From: Gremmenia infestans
Taxonomy: Eukaryota; Ascomycota; Leotiomycetes; Helotiales; Hamatocanthoscyphaceae
Assembly: GCA_032629725.1 (NCBI GenBank)
Contig: JAFEVB010000004.1
Location: forward strand, 744,001 to 808,000
DNA length: 64,000 nt
Reading direction: 5' to 3'
Below the pieces are notes generated by a model. It saw nothing but the letters and a program-made list of their open reading frames with translations. It was not told the DNA's origin and did not search any database. Positions 1-10,636 of this stretch are shown one piece after another (the first letter of the stretch is position 1; the number at the start of each line of letters is the position of its first letter). The position numbers and the translations under genes were made by a program.

Positions 1-1823
1 ATTTTCATGAGCATACAGTAGGTCTTCCAAGTATCAGACCATTCCCTAGCCTAGTCACGTCTCACAGATCGGTCGTGGCTGCAGCCAGCCGCCGCCATGC
101 GTCTTTTCTTCCGAGAATCTCGAGGACAGACATGTCCACCCCACGCCGCTATCGGGCGTCTCGTGAATTACATTACATATATGTATGTATATATTGATTG
201 TGTATGCAGACGGGAGAAGGAAGAATATGATATGCAGTGTGAGTGCGAGGAGGGGTTGCTGTTGTGCTGTTTGCTAGCTTACAACAATCAAATGCTGTAT
301 CTATGTAGCATTGGGAATGCAATGCAATTGCAGAGTGCCATACCATGCAAGGTACGTACTACGTACAATACAGAAAAAATCGTACGATTGAGAGATCATG
401 GGACCTTTTTTCAAGGGTAGGGGAAGGTTTCGACATGTAAAGATAGGTACGATGTGATATATAGCAAGGACCTAGGTACTGTTGCTGTAGGATTGTACTG
501 TACACAATACAAATTACTATCGGTGGGCTGACTGGAGAGTAATTGTGTAACATATGAATGGAAACAAGGTAGGTATAGCGACTTGAGAAGCTCCGTTGTT
601 GCACAGAGATCGTAGGACGGATCTGCAACATCTTTCCAAATTCCGAGCATATGGTCGGCATATGCACCTACATGCTTAAGGCAGAGAGACCACTTGGATC
701 ACGGAAAAAAGGCAAAAGGAAGAATAAACCAAATAATGCGCATATTTCTGCAAAACAGTTGGAAATTTGATAGTCCGCAAACGAATTGATAGGCGCGTTG
801 GCGCTGCGCCGCATTTTCCGCTCCCCGCGCCGCGGAGACTTTCCTTTTGTCGGGACCAATCTGGGCTTGAAACCCAGCCAAGGTGAAGAGCCTTGTGGGT
901 GCCGTGCCACAGTCCGGGGATGCGGCTGACAGGAATAGATAGTAGTGGAAACACAACCTTCGTCTCGATTTGGACAAAACTGAGAAAAGAGATCTGAATC
1001 GAGATCACTATCCACGTACTTACTTTCACGTGAACAGACGTTCTTGTAAAAAGTGCAAGGTCCCATATATGCCAGACGGGTAGGAGCATGGACATGACCG
1101 CCCTATTCTTGATTGTTAAACATGGTTACATGATGGCGAAGAGTGGCCTGATGTTTTCGAACTACCTACGCGGAGAACAAGGCTTTTTTGGTTAAAAGGT
1201 CATGCCTCTGTAAATACCGCGTCATTACTTTCTTTTGGAAGACGGTCTAGGGTCGGAATGTGATCGGTCAGTAAACATATCGCTTGACTGGCCGACTCCT
1301 GAAATGCAAGCGCTCTGGAAACTGACTGACGATCTGAAAACCGGATTATCCGACAAACAAAGTGCGGGTCTTCGAATCAGTCTTGTGCTTATTATTCCTC
1401 GGTTTTTCATGCCACTGGCCTCGCCAACACCCCAAAGCCGCAGGAACCAGGCGATTGGAGACGACTGCCACTTCGGTGAATGACAGAGATCCGATTGATT
1501 AGAACTGAGATACGCTTGTGGCGCAGATAAGATGCAATTCATGATATGATCGGTTTCATGTGGCACAAGCTTGCAAGGGACGTACTTTTGAGGCGATCCT
1601 TCTCCGGGGTAGTGAGAGGGGTAGATACACCATGTAGTTTGTGACACGTCAAAGCATGAGCATTTTTGACTGACGATTGGCAATCTAAACCTCAATAAAA
1701 GACTCCAGTAGTGGTAAATTGTAAGGGAATTGTAGTATTGTCGAATCAGGCCGGTCCATTCAATATGTGTGACAGTTGTCTGCGTCCGCGACCGCGATCC
1801 GCAGCCATCCGGAATTGATATCT
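1..1823. other. Intergenic, no supported gene
   Basis: Several open stretches occur on both strands, but none starts with ATG in good context, joins across convincing introns or resembles a family I know. The longest (minus strand, about 1225-1695) opens only with TTG. Base composition is unremarkable, with small runs of TATG/TAGG-type repeats near 170-200. Confidence 0.5.
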
Positions 1824-2245
1824 TTAAATATCTCCACTCACTAGCCCTTTGGCTTCTTGACTTTTGATAGCCACCACTATGCGTTAGTTTGTGTCAAAGA
1901 AGCATTTCAGTAAAGGTAGGTTACATACTAAGAAACCACTCATCATTAAGTCTCTGACGCATATCGAGCATCATCCTTGAGCTTCGAATTATCTCAGCCC
2001 GGCCGACCAATAATTTCATTGCATGATTGCCTTTAGACAACGTAAATCAAGCATTTAATCAAACCTCCTGGCCTTTGTCTGCAGATATCCGCATTCAACA
2101 ACACCTGAGCAATCTCTTTCCGCAACTGCAGGTGATAGTCGGCAAGAGGTAGAGCTGGCGCGTCTCCCGGAACCATCGTCGAAAAGGTATAAAGACGTCG
2201 CTCCTCTCTCAATGTAGCAGAAGCCTCATCTCCATCTCCTCCCAT
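1824..2245 (-). CDS. Candidate small spliced protein, unknown function
   Basis: Proposed model: complement(join(1824..1876,1929..2030,2065..2245)), 111 aa. The ATG at 2245 opens an ORF rich in ordered-looking sequence (for example LREERRLYTFSTM and LPLADYHLQLRKEIAQ). The second intron (1877-1928, 52 bp) has a textbook GTATGT donor, an ACTAAC branch site and a TAG acceptor, and the frame stays open on both sides. The first intron (2031-2064) would be only 34 bp with a weak GTTTGA donor; without it the protein stops about 14 codons later. The downstream peptide (MKLLVGRAEIIRSS, MMLDMRQRLNDEW) looks truly coding. I do not recognise the family. It is divergent from the zinc-ribbon gene starting at 2363, with only 117 bp between start codons, so the two may share a promoter. 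Confidence 0.42.
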
Positions 2246-2362
2246 TTTATTCTCCAATATCAGAGAACTTTCTTCAGTCCAAGTCCAACTTAAATTATCA
2301 AGCTATTCACACCTACTTGAGTGTTCAACACAAGCGTCTAATTCAACATCCAATCCGCAAAC

Positions 2363-2626
2363 ATGGTCTGCACATCATCCACATGCGGCGCTCAGGGTCA
2401 AGGAAAGGCTCCGAACACGGTAGCTCGCAATGGCACATTGCCAACCAATTACCCCGCCGTGAAAAGCATTCCGGTAAGACAACAGGAAGAGATGCACAAA
2501 AATTGAATCTGAGAGCTGACAAATAAATAGATGACGGGAGTCAGGTGCCCCACCTGCGCTGCCAATGGGCAAGAGAGTTGGGTTATCCCCGGACGAGCAT
2601 GCGGCTATTGCGGAACGGGCTGCTAG
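2363..2626 (+). CDS. Small cysteine-rich zinc-ribbon-like protein (68 aa)
   Basis: Model join(2363..2473,2531..2626). The 57-bp intron (2474-2530) has a GTAAGA donor, a CTGAC branch-like site and a TAG acceptor, and splices in phase 0. The product has C3 and C8 near the N-terminus and, in exon 2, CPTC (C43, C46) followed 14 residues later by CGYCGTGC (C61, C64, C68). Two CxxC knuckles that far apart are the layout of a zinc ribbon, with a GRACGYCG motif reminiscent of short DnaJ-like or rubredoxin-like ribbons. Zinc binding is inferred and the biological role is unknown. No signal peptide is visible, so it is probably intracellular. The gene is too short and too split to show up in a simple ORF scan. 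It lies head to head with the candidate small gene ending at 2245. Confidence 0.62.
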
Positions 2627-3976
2627 ATGCAGGTAGTTGAGAACTTTCTCCAGACCGAACGTTTGAAAGCTAATCGCAGACACAGGCAATTCAGGGTCAA
2701 AAGACCACATATGATCAATGCGTCTTTGTCAGAGTACAACCTTCATGAACATCCTGCGCGTTGAGTACTCTCTCAAATCTCATGAGATGTTACATGGTTG
2801 GAGACCTAATTTCGACGGCAATTCAGCGTTTTGGTCGTATGGGATTGTCATTATGACGGCCTGGAAAAGCTGCTCAGTATACTTGGAGCTGTTCGCGATT
2901 TCCCAATGGAATCAAAAAAATTTAAAACTCACTGTTTTTGCTAGCCATTTTCGCTCGTTAACAGATTATGCTGTGTGACGACCTTCGTGTCCCCAGATAT
3001 GCTCCATTTGAAGACGTGGCAAACACTCGATGAAGCGACAATGATCGTGTAGACTTTCCGAGAAATAGGGAAACGATGTGACGTTTTTTGCCCCAGAGTG
3101 GATCTGACTAAAGGCGAAAATTGATATAGTCTCGTACATGTCTCCAAATGGTTCGAGTATGATGGTATAATTTTCCGGCGTGCGGATTTTGGCGCAAAAG
3201 GGGGAAAAAAGGAAGGAGGGAGGGAAGTGTCAACTTGAACGAGACGAGCCGGGTTTTATATTCTGTCAAGCCACGCAGCGAGGAAATAAGCCCTACTTTC
3301 TGGGAAAATGTGTGTCTTAGCCAAGTCGCCTCTATGGATCAATAGTGAAGCATATGAATTAGTCCTCGGTCGGTGAGTTCCTGCACAAGCCGAAGATATC
3401 CGAGAGGTGCGGTAGGACAAGACTGATGCAACGGGGAAGCTCAATCATATGGATCTGACAGGTCGCACCAGGACTTTATTTGGAGCTGGTACTGTTAAAG
3501 CACCTGTGTCTCGAGTGTCTCGCCTGTCAAGGGAGGGGGGCAATAGAGCTCAGGTACTGCACGTATCTGACATATCGCTTCATCTCGCAGAGAATCCACG
3601 ACTCTGTACCTGTGGGGCTACTATTTGTGTCAGCTAGGTAGCTCGAGAAGACAAAGCCACTCCAGATACATAATACATACAGGTCCTCCAAAATGAGGAT
3701 TTAGGCATCGATTTTCGATAACGAGTTGTTGGTTACGAAAGAAGCAAGCTACTCCTTGGATATAAACATACGGAGTATAGATATTCCGGATCCAACCACC
3801 GCTAAACCTAAATGAGCCTCTTTGATATGCTTCGTAATACTCCGTAGAGCATAATCACTTTCTGTGTTTTCACTTTATAGCATGAGTAGTGTATCAACTC
3901 ATCTGCACCACAACCAAGGCAAGCGCTGAGCAGTCTTGAACAAAACACCTGAGTTTGCAAAAGATCATCTACCACC
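2627..3976. other. Intergenic, upstream of the Zn2Cys6 regulator
   Basis: Short open frames (for example plus 2718-2978) lack convincing starts or conserved features. Repeated GGAGTAT/ACTCCG-type words occur at about 3770-3845. I see no gene; this is presumably the regulator's promoter plus unannotated sequence. Confidence 0.5.
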
Positions 3977-6455
3977 ATGGCGCAGACAAATTTGTCTCCC
4001 CTTGCCTGTACTCCATGTCGGCGGTCAGTCGAAACCCACTGTCCTGATCTATAAGTATGAGTTACCTGATACAGATCTTAGTCGGAAGATAAAGTGGTAC
4101 GCCACTTCTATTCGAGATGCCGGAACCAAACACTGACGAATCACGTGCAGCGACAAGACTATACCAGGCTGTACAGTTTGCTCGAAGTCACTGGTCGAAT
4201 GTGTGTATCCTGCTGGTCCTTTGAAGCCAGGGCCAAAGCTTGGTGCGTCCAGATGTGAAACTGACTCTCGCAGAACGCTAAATTCAACCGGAGGAACTCC
4301 AAGTCGTTCTAGGAAGCGAGCCCGATCTGAATCTTTGGAAGATAACCCTCCTGTTTCGAGAGACCGAAGTCCATACCAGGACCGGCATGGGAGTGGCTCC
4401 CGTAAAGGCGACGCCTCACGACCACTTCAAGGGCATCCATCGGCAATATATGAGATCTCTTTTATATTACATCCCTCTCATGGCAATGGCCGCCATGATG
4501 ACCCCGATGATCACTCCAATTCAGCAATAGACCCAAATCAGAGCCTCTCTGGCAATCCAGCCGTTTTCTCAGAAGCATGTCACCTGCTTAGTGTTTCTGT
4601 GGATGTTGCTCATGAACTGTGAGCTCAAGTGTTCCTTTTAAAATCACCGAGTACGAGTCATTAATGTTGAACTAGTATTGATATTTATATGTTCAATTTC
4701 TGTGCCTTCTCATTATTCCACCAACCATCATTCGCCACCAAAATACAGCTCTTGGCATCGTCCGAAGCATTAGGCGCACTTCTAGGGTCGATGTTTATCT
4801 TTTCCGCACGATTCGCCAAGAAAATACACAGTTGTGGCAAGTCGTCACGTTTAGCCGCTGCATTATCCACTCTTACGCCAACACACTTCGAATGCATTGC
4901 AACAGAACTTCAGGAGAAAGTCCTGAAAGCATGTGGAGACGAACCCCCTCCACTATTTTTACTCCAATCATTTATACTCACAACATTTCAACATCTTATT
5001 AGAGGTGTCCGGGGCATAGCGTGGCGTCACCTCGGAACATGTCTTCGACTTGCCTATGAACTTGATTTGCATTGCATTGACGCCACATCAGAGGACTCCG
5101 GATCAGGATATGATGCGGCTAAATCGATTGAAGTTGAGGAGCGACGACGTGCATGGTGGGCAATCTGGGAGATGGATACTTTTGCATCAATAATAAGACG
5201 CTCACCCACGGCAATAAATTGGCCCGACAATGAGACGTTTCTGCCAATTAAAGATGAACTTTGGTACAATGGTACAGAACAGCTGAGTTGTTTCCTTGCT
5301 CCAAAGCCCATGAATCGCTGGAGAAACTTGCAGAAGAGTGGAAATGGATCGTGCAAAGCCTGGTTTATCGTGGTCAACTCCTTGATGAGAGATGCACAGA
5401 ACTTGTCTGATCCAAGAGGGCTATTTTCAGATTCAAGACGGGCCTTGTCCAAATCTAACCTGGTGGTATCTGAAGATCTTTCAGTCATATCTAATTCATT
5501 ACGCTGTTTGACAATTGCTTTACCAAACGACTTGCAATACCACGGCGAGTACCTTCCGTTTGGCTCAGATGATACTGGGCTAGCTCGGCGATTGGATGGA
5601 TCAAAGCATAGTACTTATCTTATGATACAACTTAGCCATCTCATAATCGACCACTTTGAGGCTTTCCGGGCATGTTCGGGGAACCCTCGCATCAGCTTAC
5701 AGAGCAACCCTTCCAACTCGCGGCAGAATGGTTTACTTGTACTATCAGAGCAGCAAAGACAAGCCCTGAATCGTTTCGTCCTAGCTGCAGATAAAGCGTT
5801 CACTATGGTCAGCCGATGTTCAGACGACCATGTACAAGCTGTCAATCCATTTCTTGCCAGTTCGGTTTGGATCGCGGCAGCTGTTCAACTCGTCCAGAAG
5901 TATTTCGGTCCCTCGAGTATAAATCTGGACCTTGTTGATTCTAAGTTTGAATTTCTGCGAATGAACTACAAGCAATACGTTGAATTCTGGGACACACCTT
6001 CTGTACTCGAAGAAAGGCTGAACTCTTTAGAACGGCAATTTAAGAAGCTACACACACTTGACAGAGGCGGGTCTTCAACCTTGGAAGAGAAACCAGCCTC
6101 CAACAGGCTTGATGATGTGTCTCGGAACTTATCGCAGGCTCACGCCATTAGCCAGCCCGTGCAGTCTATAGGCTCCCAGCCTTCGGAGTTGCCACCGTCT
6201 GGTCAATCTGCTTTTCAGCAATCATCCGAGCCAAACCCTGAGCCAAAATCCCTTACTTCCGACACTTTCCTGGCCGGAGACCAATTCCCCACCCCACCTA
6301 CAATCAACGCGAGAACAACATTTGAGGAGAGTATCAGCTTCCCTTACGATGATGGAAGCCTCAACGACTTTGGGTTTGGGCTACAAGCAGGGGGCGAATT
6401 GGACTTCCCAGGTTTTCTCAACAGTCTTTTCTCCGGATCTTATGATCAAATATAG
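3977..6455 (+). CDS. Zn2Cys6 fungal transcription factor with fungal_trans domain
   Basis: Model join(3977..4023,4082..4096,4151..4618,4676..6455), 769 aa. The start ACC-ATG-G at 3977 is in ideal context. The spliced N-terminus gives C11-x2-C14-x6-C21-x6-C28-x2-C31-x6-C38, a complete Gal4-type binuclear zinc cluster, followed by a basic linker (SRSRKRARS). The cluster is split by two introns around a 15-bp exon 2 (4082-4096). The third intron (4619-4675) joins HELL to IDIYMFNFCAFSLF, the start of the fungal_trans (PF04082-like) homology region; RGVRGIAWRHLGTCLRLAYE near residue 285 is the diagnostic core. The C-terminal ~120 residues are Pro/Ser/Gln-rich with acidic and aromatic patches, suggesting an activation region. 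It should act in the nucleus as a DNA-binding regulator; targets cannot be inferred, and no biosynthetic cluster sits beside it. Isolated ORFs miss the zinc cluster entirely. Confidence 0.9.
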
Positions 6456-6783
6456 CAGAATGAATCCAGTCGTTGGTGACTAGAAACGATCTCAGTTTCA
6501 AATGCACTATCTTACTGCAGCTACAATTAATCTCACATTGCACATGCTCTCCACTGATTCCAAGCTCCTCGACACAAGATTTCTTCTTCGCCCATCCGCT
6601 CTGTGTCCTCAGACGCATCCATAGTCGTTGTATCTTCAGTACATTCTAGATCTAAGTCAACAGAGTGACAACTCGGCGGGGAAACACTCTGGTCTCTCCT
6701 AGAGGTGGCCTAGGGGATGACTTCGCTTCGCAGGAAACATGGATGTAGGGTGGTATATAAAGTGAAATAACACCACGACTGTC
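6456..6783. other. Intergenic between regulator and 5S gene
   Basis: 3' flank of the regulator plus upstream sequence of the 5S gene. No coding signal is seen. Confidence 0.5.
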
Positions 6784-6902
6784 ACATACGACCATAGCTT
6801 GGAAAAATTAGGGCATCCCGTCCGCTCTGCCATACTCAAGTTCCAAAGCGGTAGATTAGTAGTTGGGTGGGTGACCACCAGCGAATACCTACTGTTGTAT
6901 GT
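6784..6902 (+). rRNA. 5S rRNA: 5S ribosomal RNA gene (dispersed copy, divergent)
   Basis: A 119-bp segment begins ACATACGACCATAG and ends CTGTTGTATGTT, the standard fungal 5S ends that pair to form helix I. The internal control region block TAGTAGTTGGGTGGGTGACC, followed by ACCAGCGAAT, matches the fungal consensus. A T-rich tract follows immediately (TTATTATTTTTGTAATTTT), serving as a pol III terminator. Dispersed single 5S genes are normal in Pezizomycotina. Helix III differs from the usual GUGUGG/CCACAC pairing but is partly compensated (GCUUGG against CCAAAGC), and the A-block region is diverged, so this may be a minor variant or an early pseudogene. Confidence 0.88.
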
Positions 6903-7484
6903 TATTATTTTTGTAATTTTGAGGGGCCGGGGGAGTTATGGTTCGTATGGCACGAGGAAGTAAGTCATCTGGGTTTAGTACTTCTTTAATTTTGTCGTGA
7001 AGAACGATTAAGAGATATAGGACCTCCACTAAAACCTGAGAATCTGAAGTAAAAGTACTTCAGAAATATAGACGTTTTGTTACTCTTGGGCTAAGTGAGG
7101 TTTCAGTCAAAGCCGTCGTGTTTTAGTACGAAGTATCGAAAAGAGACAAGGATCTCAATTCATACTAGAAGGGACGTGGTTCAGCTTGGTATTTACCGAC
7201 TGCAATATGACATGCTCAAATTCACATCCACCACCAACGCCAACGCAGCGCCAGACCCAATTCACTTCCACCTTGATGAAAGCAATCTTTGCAAGCTCTA
7301 ACTTATGAACTTCTTTTGCTCTCCTTAAGTTTGATCGTTAACTTCAACCCCAACAATCTTGGTCCCTGTGACCTTCTCAACTCCCCCACCTTGTACCAAC
7401 CCAAACGTTTAAGGAAAGGAACTGGAGCTGAGTCGTGCCCAAAGATTTCACAAACCCAAGTAACTTCTGGACTTCGAGACCGAC
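6903..7484. other. Intergenic, 5S terminator and 2EXR gene leader
   Basis: Starts with the T-rich 5S terminator. The rest has short ORFs only. If the following 2EXR ORF has a first exon, it would have to lie here, but I found no donor/acceptor pair that gives an ATG in frame. Confidence 0.4.
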
Positions 7485-8291
7485 TTGGCTGAATTCACTC
7501 TTTTCTCTAAGCTCTGTGTCGAGCTGCGTCTTAAAATCATCAACTGTGCGCTGTACCAGCCGAGTGTCTTCGAAATCACAACCCCTGTCCACGAGTTGAA
7601 GTCTCTACCTTTCACCGGAATCACACCGATCCTCCACGCCAATCGCGAGATGCGAGAAGAAGCCATCAAACTCTTCGGTCTGAAAAGAGACTGCAACGGC
7701 AACCTGGACATATCGAAGTTTCAAATGCAGATCAATTACGCCACAGACACGGTTTTGATACCGTACGCCATGTTTTTTGGGGAATGGTCCAGGCTGTTCG
7801 ATCCGGAGAGAAGAGCAAAGATTCGTTCTCTAGCAATCTCTCAAGGCTTTCCACGTAGGAGAGACGAAGAACACGATGGCTATTTCATGGGGAGACTTGA
7901 AGAGACGGTCTCCGTCTTCGAGAACCTTGAGGAGTTGGTTCTATTGGCTGGTCCATCAAGAATTTGGGGCAACCCTGGGGCGTTTAATGAATATGCCATA
8001 AGGGCCCTTCCTCCATATCACAGATGTCGGACCTGGGTGAAGGAATACCGAGGACCGGAGGAAATGGAATTGTTATGGACGCAGACGAGTAGACAGCAGT
8101 CTGACACCGGCCTAATTACCGAAAGCGAGTACCGAGAATTGAGCGCAATGCACGAAGACACGGTGAAGTTGTGGAAGAAAAGGAACAGGTTCAGAAGTAA
8201 CATGTTGAAGGTGACGATTTTACGAGGATTGAAGGATGAGAACAGTTCTCGGGGCGACGCGGTGGTCTTTGAAAAGGATGCACCACATTGA
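7485..8291 (+). CDS. 2EXR-domain protein, start codon unclear
   Basis: The open frame encodes FTLFSKLCVELRLKIINCAL at its N-terminus, the signature of the 2EXR domain (consensus F.LFP.LP.ELR..IW..AL), a family strongly expanded in leotiomycetes and sordariomycetes and of unknown molecular function. It continues with ITPILHANREMREEAIKLFG, also typical, for about 268 residues. There is no ATG: the frame is closed by TAA at 7461 and the best initiator is TTG at 7485 in the context GACTTGG, giving (M)AEFTLF. The next in-frame ATG falls after the conserved motif. Either a 5' exon is missing from my model, the start was lost (one A-to-T change from ATGGCTGAATTC), or a near-cognate start is used. 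The canonical LP is LC and the expected Trp after KI is Ile, so some decay is possible. Strand and family are well supported; functionality is not. Confidence 0.6.
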   Translation: MAEFTLFSKLCVELRLKIINCALYQPSVFEITTPVHELKSLPFTGITPILHANREMREEAIKLFGLKRDCNGNLDISKFQMQINYATDTVLIPYAMFFGEWSRLFDPERRAKIRSLAISQGFPRRRDEEHDGYFMGRLEETVSVFENLEELVLLAGPSRIWGNPGAFNEYAIRALPPYHRCRTWVKEYRGPEEMELLWTQTSRQQSDTGLITESEYRELSAMHEDTVKLWKKRNRFRSNMLKVTILRGLKDENSSRGDAVVFEKDAPH

Positions 8292-8450
8292 TCGGAACAT
8301 CTGGTGGAGCATTGGAATATCACAGTACTATTAGCGCATGCTGGATATTGGAAGTGGTGTATACTAGCAGACCCTGATATACCACATTTAAACTGAGCAC
8401 ATCGGTCAAACAAGCCCCGTAGGATTACACCCGGAAGGACTGGTCGGGGA

Positions 8451-10636
8451 TCATCCTGGGTCCTTGATAAAAAATTGCGCCCAAGGTTTATCGAGTGACA
8501 CCCCCAAGGGCTCCTTTCTCTTGCTTACAACCAGCATCTTCTGTTCCACAGCAGCACCTTCCACATTCTGCATATCATATTGAGCAGGGACTGTCTCTTC
8601 TCGTATCACAAGGCTGGCAAAGTTGCGTAGAGCCTCCGAGGAAGGTTCTTCGGCCTCGAGCCATAGATGCATTGAGTCAAACCGAGGTAGATGAGTGATT
8701 TCCCGTATTGTGTGATTGATAGTATCTTGCTCAGAGATGTCGGCGTAAAAGGTATTGAATGGCTGGCCAAGATTTTTCTCATCGACAAAGTATCTAAGAT
8801 ATCGAGATGTCAGTTGCGCAACTTAGAAGTTGACAATTACTTACGTATTCATTTCAATTAGCCAGGTGCTTAGACTAGGGTGCCTCAATTGAAAACCTAT
8901 ATCCTCCTCCGCCCATAGCACCCAGACAAGATATATCCAAATGATCCAGTACGTATGATCCCAGTCCACAACTAGCACGGCCCAGTTTAGTGGAAGTGGC
9001 TCCTCTTGGTCTTCAGAAATGATCTTTACAACAGCATCGTAGATATCAGGGTAATTAATCTGCATCCAACTAAATGCACATTCTAGAGACAAGAGCTCAA
9101 AGTCCGTATGCATTTGACGTAAGTAGCCCTCGACATACGTTGGTGGTTGATTGTGGTGGGGGTGCTGACAGATGGAACTGAAAGACGCAGCAGACTGGAG
9201 TCGTTTCAAGATAGGAGTAAGAGCCTCTTTGAGGACGTCGATTTGTCTGCTTCTATAGTCCAAGGCCATGTTTTGGTTGCTATTTTGGGGTTTGCTTCGA
9301 AATGTTAGTAATATTTCTAAGTGTAACTAGAAGTGCCTAGAACAGTCATTTACCTCAAAGTCGCTCCAATTCCTCGAATTCGTCTGAAGTCATAATCCAA
9401 TTTATCAGATAGAACCCGGAGAATACACAGGATATTCCGAGCTAGTGGTCCCTTAAAAACGGCAGAGTCTTTTTCGACAGAGTAGTCTGGATTCTCGATA
9501 ATGAATTGTCTTTCTCTTGCATTGGCCACCATACAGGCCATTGTATCGAACAGACCAGCGGAGAAGAATTCGAGTTCCAAAAGGCCATCATCTACTCTCC
9601 CAACACGGCTTTGCCTTTGGACCATGAACATGAACTCTTCTCCGGGCTGAGACCTATGAATTGAAGCATGGGATATCTGAGTCCTCCGCAATTGAACGGC
9701 CTCGGCGGGCGGAGTCAACTTTAGATTGACAGTATCGTTTTCCAAGTTAGGAAGCGTGAAGCCGTATCCAACAAGTAGCTCGCTATTGGACTTATTGCCG
9801 TAATAGTTGAAAATTTGGCTACCTTGTTGAACTTGATCGCGCGTGCACAAGCCAAATTGTCCAGCTTTCGGGTCTTTTGTCCAGGTAACTGCGTTGATCC
9901 CATTATGATTTCCGATATCTAAGACAGGGAGTAGAACGGAGAATTTATCGTGTTTGACTTGGTCTAGAATCGAATCCTTATTGTTCTGGCTAGTTTGTGC
10001 GTACTCAAATAGCTCTGCCGGAATGGTCAACGAGGGTCGAAAACTCCGGGTGCCAAAGATCGTTGCAGCCCACTGGTAAAGGAGATAGCTGTAGTCTTCC
10101 CAGTGACCGGAATGCTGCTTAAGTATGGCAATTGCTCTATTCCATTCATCCTTCCACAGCTCTTGCCTTTTCACTAGTGGCGGTTCCGCATTCGTGCCTT
10201 CCAGAAACTTTCGATCTGCTTCGGGCCACCATACTGGGAGGGCAAGCCTTTCTGGCTGCTCCGGTTGTGGAAGAAGTCTGATATAACTCCACCAGAACGA
10301 GTCCGCGCCCATCAGGAACTGTTGGATGAGAAAGAAATAGCCAACGATATTCGGATCTTCTGAGCTCAAGGCGTCAATGAACTCAGATGGGAGATGCTGA
10401 GATCCATGAATCTCAAATTCCGAAGAAATCTGGACCACATTGAGGTAGGAAAGGGTGGTTTGGTATGAACAATTAACAAAGTTGGTTCCGGGTGGAACAT
10501 TTTTCACAGCTTTGAAAGAAAGTCCAGTTACAGCATCCTGGAAAATCTCAACGTTTGGGTGGAGAGAGGTGTGGTTCGATTTCGCCCACTGTAAGAGGCC
10601 TTCAATCTCTGGATTATGCTGAGGCATTGTGGGCAA
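8451..10636 (-). CDS. SET-domain lysine methyltransferase (RBCMT/SETD-like)
   Basis: Model complement(join(8451..8793,8845..9279,9354..10636)), 686 aa. Exon 1 carries the SET core split by an insert, as in Rubisco-LSMT/SETD3/SETD6-type enzymes: LPVLDIGNHNG (residues 236-246, AdoMet and catalytic-site NH) and NYYGNKSNSELLVGYGF (277-293). Exon 2 supplies the Rubis-subs-bind-like tail (ALDYRSRQIDVLKEAL, the usual A..YR..Q..L helix), which shows that what look like two separate ORFs are one gene. Intron 1 (9280-9353) has GTAAAT, CTAAC and TAG; intron 2 (8794-8844) has GTAAGT and TAG. The last third includes an aromatic stretch (DWDHTYWIIWIYLVWVLW) and has no motif I can name. Expected role: methylation of a cytosolic or nuclear protein lysine; the substrate is unknown. 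Confidence 0.82.

Noticed and set aside
1225..1695. 156-codon open frame on the minus strand and an overlapping 82-codon plus frame
   Set aside because: Neither begins with ATG, neither joins to neighbouring exons, and no motif is recognisable; mutual overlap suggests chance.
3146..3165. GGTTCGAGT resembling a tRNA B box
   Set aside because: No A box or foldable acceptor and anticodon stems around it; no tRNA gene could be supported anywhere in the window.
9267..9269. ATG at 9269 as start of a separate orphan gene
   Set aside because: The upstream GTAAAT..CTAAC..TAG intron joins it in frame to the SET exon and the joined sequence matches the family's C-terminal helix.
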